In this document: positions 59,643 through 64,000 of the stretch, piece by piece
How positions within the stretch are numbered: position 1 is the stretch's first letter
Layout of the letters: each line of letters starts with the position of its first letter
Program-made: the position numbers and the translations under genes
The notes under the pieces: generated by a model
What the model saw: only the letters and a program-made list of their open reading frames with translations
The model's database searches: none
Told to the model about the DNA's origin: nothing
Source of the DNA: Sycobia sp. Sy_11
Lineage: Eukaryota > Arthropoda > Insecta > Hymenoptera > Epichrysomallidae
Direction: 5' to 3'
Assembly: GCA_018907035.1 (NCBI GenBank)
Contig: JACCIC010000143.1
Location: 1 to 64,000 of the forward strand
DNA: 64,000 bases

Positions 59643-60841
59643 ACCTGTACAGAATAGATTTTACGCGTATATTATGTTTTTGAATTATATTCATCGTATC
59701 ATCTTGAAACTCTCTTTAATATTTTTTGAAGCGATCAAAACAAAGACTCCTAAAAATTGGAAATTGGAACATGCAGAGTCTATGAATAAAATATATATCA
59801 TATATAAACAAATATAACATATTCAATAATTCAGTCCTTATATTTTTTGAGCATGTAAAATATTAAAAATAGATAAAGAACATTAGATAATTATTATATA
59901 ATAAAATATAATCATATAATAACTTTATAAAAATAATATCATCGTTTTGTAAATAATCATGACGAACGGAATGAGATAAAATTCAGAGAAAGAAAGAGAA
60001 AACAGGAAGAGTAATAGTTTTTAAGCATTACCCACAGATGATTGAACTATTTTAAGTAATAAAACAATAGAGAACAGAAACCAAATGCTTAAAATATTCT
60101 CTATCGCAAAATAATATTGTTTGGCTTTCTATAAAATATATCGAAATTGCACAACGTACCTTCGGAAGTTCATTTTGTACAAAAATATTCACACCGTTAA
60201 AAATTGGATATATCTACACATAACAAAAAAAACTATAATAATTGAGCAATGCAAGTTAAATTTTTCTTTTAAAACGTGCCATCGATCAAATTCACTCGCT
60301 TTTTCATTTTTTACATTACAAAGCAAGCTCATTTAATATTGCAATCCATGTATTTTACTTTCAAATATTAGAGAAATATATACAAATATTTTAATATATT
60401 AATACATAATAATAAAAATTAATAATAAAATTATTAGAACGGTGTCTGGTACACTAAGCCTTAATTTCATACAGCCGGTTAATGAAATAAAGACGACGGT
60501 TAAGGCTAACACGAACAACTTTACTGAAAGGGTATTATTTATAAAGGGAAGTATTCTTCTGAAGATTCGAAAGATGACCGACTATCTTTTCTGAGATGAA
60601 ACACGGTTTCATAATAAAAAGATAATAACAATAATGGTTTCATCCCCTCATTTGTTTAATTCAAATACTCCAAATTTGAGGGAAAATGAAGGAGCCCACA
60701 ACTCGTGTAAAGGAGTTCAAACATGTAAATTAAATGGAATGTCTGCTAAGCATTAATCAAAGGATTTAAATTATAATCTCTTACTAATTATATAACGCTG
60801 CACTAAAAATCAATAAAACCCTTATGTTGTATAAATTTCAG

Positions 60842-60892
<51 letters not shown>

Positions 60893-61794
60893 CTCACTGA
60901 AGTGTAAGGGCAAATCATAATATTTTCATTATGATATTTTTACTGAATTTTTTATATGTATATAAAATTATGACCTACGCAACGGACTGCGCAACTTTTA
61001 TAAATACAATAAAGATATTATACAGTTCACACCAGAGGCATCGAAAGATTTCTGGCAGCTGTGGTAAAACAAAACATAGTTAGACTGAGTTTACGGAAAA
61101 CCAAATACGTATATGATCCCATGCAAATACTTGTCGGTCGATGCTAAACTTAAATGCCAAACTGTAAATTTCAAAATTAGGCTATCCGAGCATATGTCAT
61201 TTTCTGAACTTATATGAATAACAATGAATACTTCATAAAGCGAAGAGAAGACTTTAAAATAGATTTGCACTAAAGAAAACTCTTTATTGTTTATTTTCGT
61301 TAGGGGCTCTGTCTCCATTCATATAGACAATTAAAGTCGTACTTTGGATCATCGAATTAACAACAAGGAATACATGATTTAACAATACATCATACGTTTA
61401 AAAATAAATGAAATGTTTTAGATGTTAACTATTTATTATATGAATTGATAATAAAATGTTATTTACGCTCGCAAATATTTACTTTATAGAGTAAATAAAA
61501 TGTTGTTTTTCTCTAAATACCTGATTACGTTTTTTAGATTCTTTGTGTTCTTCAATGTGATACGATGGGTTTCAATGTTTCCGAGTTTGAATTGGAAAAT
61601 TCGGAGAGGGGATGGGGTACAAAAATATCAGACACAGAAAAATCCTGAAATAATCCCGTTTCGTCGCACCGAACAAATACAGTTGCTGACCTTCGGTAAC
61701 TGTTATTTCTAATTCCCTTTTCTCTTTGTATTAAGCCTTATAAATACATTTTCAAATCTGTTGCATACATCCCATATAATTTTGAAAACAAATA
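59641..61794. other. AT-rich sequence, nothing recognised
   Basis: Includes an (AT)n microsatellite at 60846-60890. No exon or RNA gene is supported. Confidence 0.5.
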
Positions 61795-62130
61795 AATATC
61801 GAGGGCCCGGCTGCCTCGCGTCTAGTACGCGAAAGTATAACAGTTCCCCGATTCCGCAGCCGCAGTTCTCCGAAAATAACGATGAAAGGCGACTCACCCC
61901 CGTCCGCTTTTCACCACATTTGAGCGTTGGCCCTTGCGCGGTAAAAAATAAGACATAGCGCCCCGGAAGCACGGAACCGATATCCCCCTTGCAAGCCGCA
62001 ACTAGCGAACAAAAGAGATAATCGCACGAGCGGGCCCCGATCCCGTGGAGACGTTCTGATCCACTGGGAATCGACCGATAAGGAAATCCCCAGCCTGCCG
62101 GAACAAGTTCTCGGACTGATGATCGTGATC
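61795..62130. promoter_or_regulatory. CpG-dense patch
   Basis: About 340 bases rich in CG (GAGGGCCCGGCTGCCTCGCG at 61801, GAGCGGGCCCCGATCCCG near 62027) without a recognisable frame. Its character is like the patches at 33890, 39200 and 41470. Confidence 0.3.
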
Positions 62131-64000
62131 GAGCGAACGGATTTCTTTTTTAAAATCACCAGCTTTTATTTTTCCTGAAAAAAGACCTTTTTAGACCCGA
62201 CAAATTGGACTATAAAAAATAAGTTAGTCAGTCATACTAATTGTTTCAATTTTTTATTCTTTATATAAAATAGACTTTTTGTTGCATATATAGACTTTTG
62301 TACATTATACACCCTACTGATGAGCTTGTCTTTGGTTATATTATTCTGAGAAAATAACATTTTTAAAATGTAAAAATCCAATTTATTTTAAATAAAATGT
62401 ATTTTCATGTGGTGTATAACTTCTACTTCACTTATTTTTGCAAAATTTTCGTCTATTCTTCTATAAATTTATGAACGTATTGCGTAATGAGCTAAACAAT
62501 TTTTGTAGATTTTTTTATTACTTTCAACATGATAGTGTTTGTCTAATTGAATTGTAATCAATAGATCAACATACATACAAATGCAATTTTTTTTAAAATT
62601 AACACGTATACTTTTTAGAAAAATACTTTGAAATTCCATAGAAAATATATTAGGAAATTATTTAACAAGTAAAAAGTGACTCATGTAATTAATTATTTAT
62701 AATTATTTATGTGATTATTTTTTCTAAGTGTTATATTACAAAGTAAGCATTTTTGTCAAAATTACAGGTTTTTATTCGATAATATCTAGATAATTCTGCA
62801 ACAACCGCATTTAATATCGAGAAATGACAAAATTTAGATGACGAATTAGTTTAAGACTAATCTGGGAACTCGTATTACTTCCAGAACGAGGCTTGTAAAG
62901 TTTTAGAACTAAACGCTCTCCCATTTTGAACATATGTTATATTCTTGCTTATAATATATTTACCGAACTCGAATTAAATTGAATATATTATGTAGTCTGA
63001 AACAGTGTTTGAAGAAAACTTCTACTTTTGGCGACGGATTTGAAGAAAAAAAGTGTGTCGAACAAAAAAGTTCTAACAAACCTACGACTGAAAATAGGTA
63101 ATTGGTTAGTTATTATCAATTTAATTACAATCGAATTTGTTCTTGTTAGCTGTTAGTTAAGTCCCTCAGCTAAAACCTGTAAAGTCGGCCGAAATTCAAT
63201 TGGTACTAACTGAAAACTTATCGATTTTCAAATATAGGTTGATTAAAACTTTTTTGTTTGAAATGTTATTGCCTCGCCCAATTTGACTCCTAAATGTAGG
63301 GGTATCGAATTCTCTTTTTGGCTTGACCGCATATGAAATTGAAATACAGAACTTTTCATTTGCGATTAAAAAAGTATTTGAACCATAGGAATGCGTGAGC
63401 TTTGGATCCTAAAACTTTAGGGGCCTCATTTTAAAGGGGATCAGAATTCTTTCATTCAATCTAGACTAAATCCTAAATCCTAAAACTAAATCCATAGCTC
63501 ATATTTATCCTGGCAACTCCTTTACTATTTTTACTATTCATGGAATGGCATCAGAGCGAGAATCGTTGAAAATTGCGCGGACTCTTTTGAAGGAACTGTA
63601 GGCCTTATTTGAAATGCAGAAAGTATCACAAAAAATAGACTAATTAAAAGTAGTTCAAAATTACTCTTTATAACTTGATGTAGTTATTTAAAATTAATGT
63701 ATAATAGTGTAAGGAAAATCTCTATATTTAATGTAGTTAATGTTAGTCTAGTGGATTTTATATTTAAGAAATTGTAATGTTATAATATTTATTTATATCT
63801 TAAAAAATTTATCAAAAATAATTTATGAAGCGAAATTAATATTGCAGAATAGTAAAAGCAACTTCCAACTACACCAAACTAAAATGATACTCCTGTACTA
63901 ATGTAAACAATCTTCCAAATTTCATTCTTGTATAATAGTTAAAGAAAGAAATAAGGAGATTAAGGAGATTATTCTCGAAGCGAATGTTTCCATTTTCAAG
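62131..64000. other. AT-rich sequence, nothing recognised
   Basis: No coding exon, element or RNA gene could be supported to the end of the window. Confidence 0.5.

Overview
The window looks like insect nuclear DNA, most likely hymenopteran (an ant is my best guess). It is AT-rich and intron-poor in recognisable coding sequence. It has long simple repeats, a few CpG-dense patches in an AT-rich background, and a mixed load of mobile elements: mariner, Tc1, BEL/Pao, Jockey-like and R1/Waldo-like LINEs, a tRNA-derived SINE and a Maverick/Polinton. No bacterial or organellar genes are seen. The species call rests on the style of the genome and of its elements, not on a diagnostic gene.

Region 1 (1-4050): AT-rich DNA with a possible small two-exon SR-rich gene (843-1708), a minus-strand tRNA-derived SINE (2408-2642) and two minisatellites (2643-2960 and 3590-3945).

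Region 2 (about 4050-16300): a Maverick/Polinton (adintovirus-like) endogenous DNA-virus-like element. On + are protein-primed DNA polymerase B (broken by several frameshifts and a stop, and carrying a short GT-AG intron) and a small protein of about 100 residues. On - follow a retroviral-type integrase with a chromodomain, a short protein with a collagen-like motif and coiled coil, a conserved protein of 320 residues and the packaging ATPase. After a 97-bp divergent promoter, on + again, come a phospholipase-A2/core/cysteine-protease gene (broken three times), the penton, a 51-residue basic protein and the major capsid protein. The integrase, ATPase and capsid frames are uninterrupted, whereas the polymerase and the PLA2-protease gene are decayed. 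No terminal inverted repeat could be found. A 208-bp foldback element lies just right of the capsid gene.

Region 3 (16804-31775): a likely host gene of two coding exons (16804-17001 and 31498-31642) whose reading frame matches across a 14.5-kb intron. Joined directly they would give a 107-residue single-pass membrane protein. The intron holds a mariner with good terminal repeats, a Tc1 element and a fragment of a second copy, a possible hammerhead-ribozyme motif, a BEL/Pao gag remnant and a juxtaposed 3'/5' splice site that looks like a recursive-splicing point.

Region 4 (31780-54700): mostly AT-rich DNA without recognisable genes, with a second dead mariner (34937-36042), a 3'-truncated Jockey-like LINE on - (44594-47960), CpG-rich patches, microsatellites and one or two weak exon candidates.

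Region 5 (54717-59640): a nearly intact R1-clade LINE of Waldo type inserted in an (AC)n microsatellite with a 10-bp target duplication. ORF1 and ORF2 overlap by four bases and ORF2 has a single in-frame stop. The rest, to 64000, is AT-rich with one CpG-rich patch.
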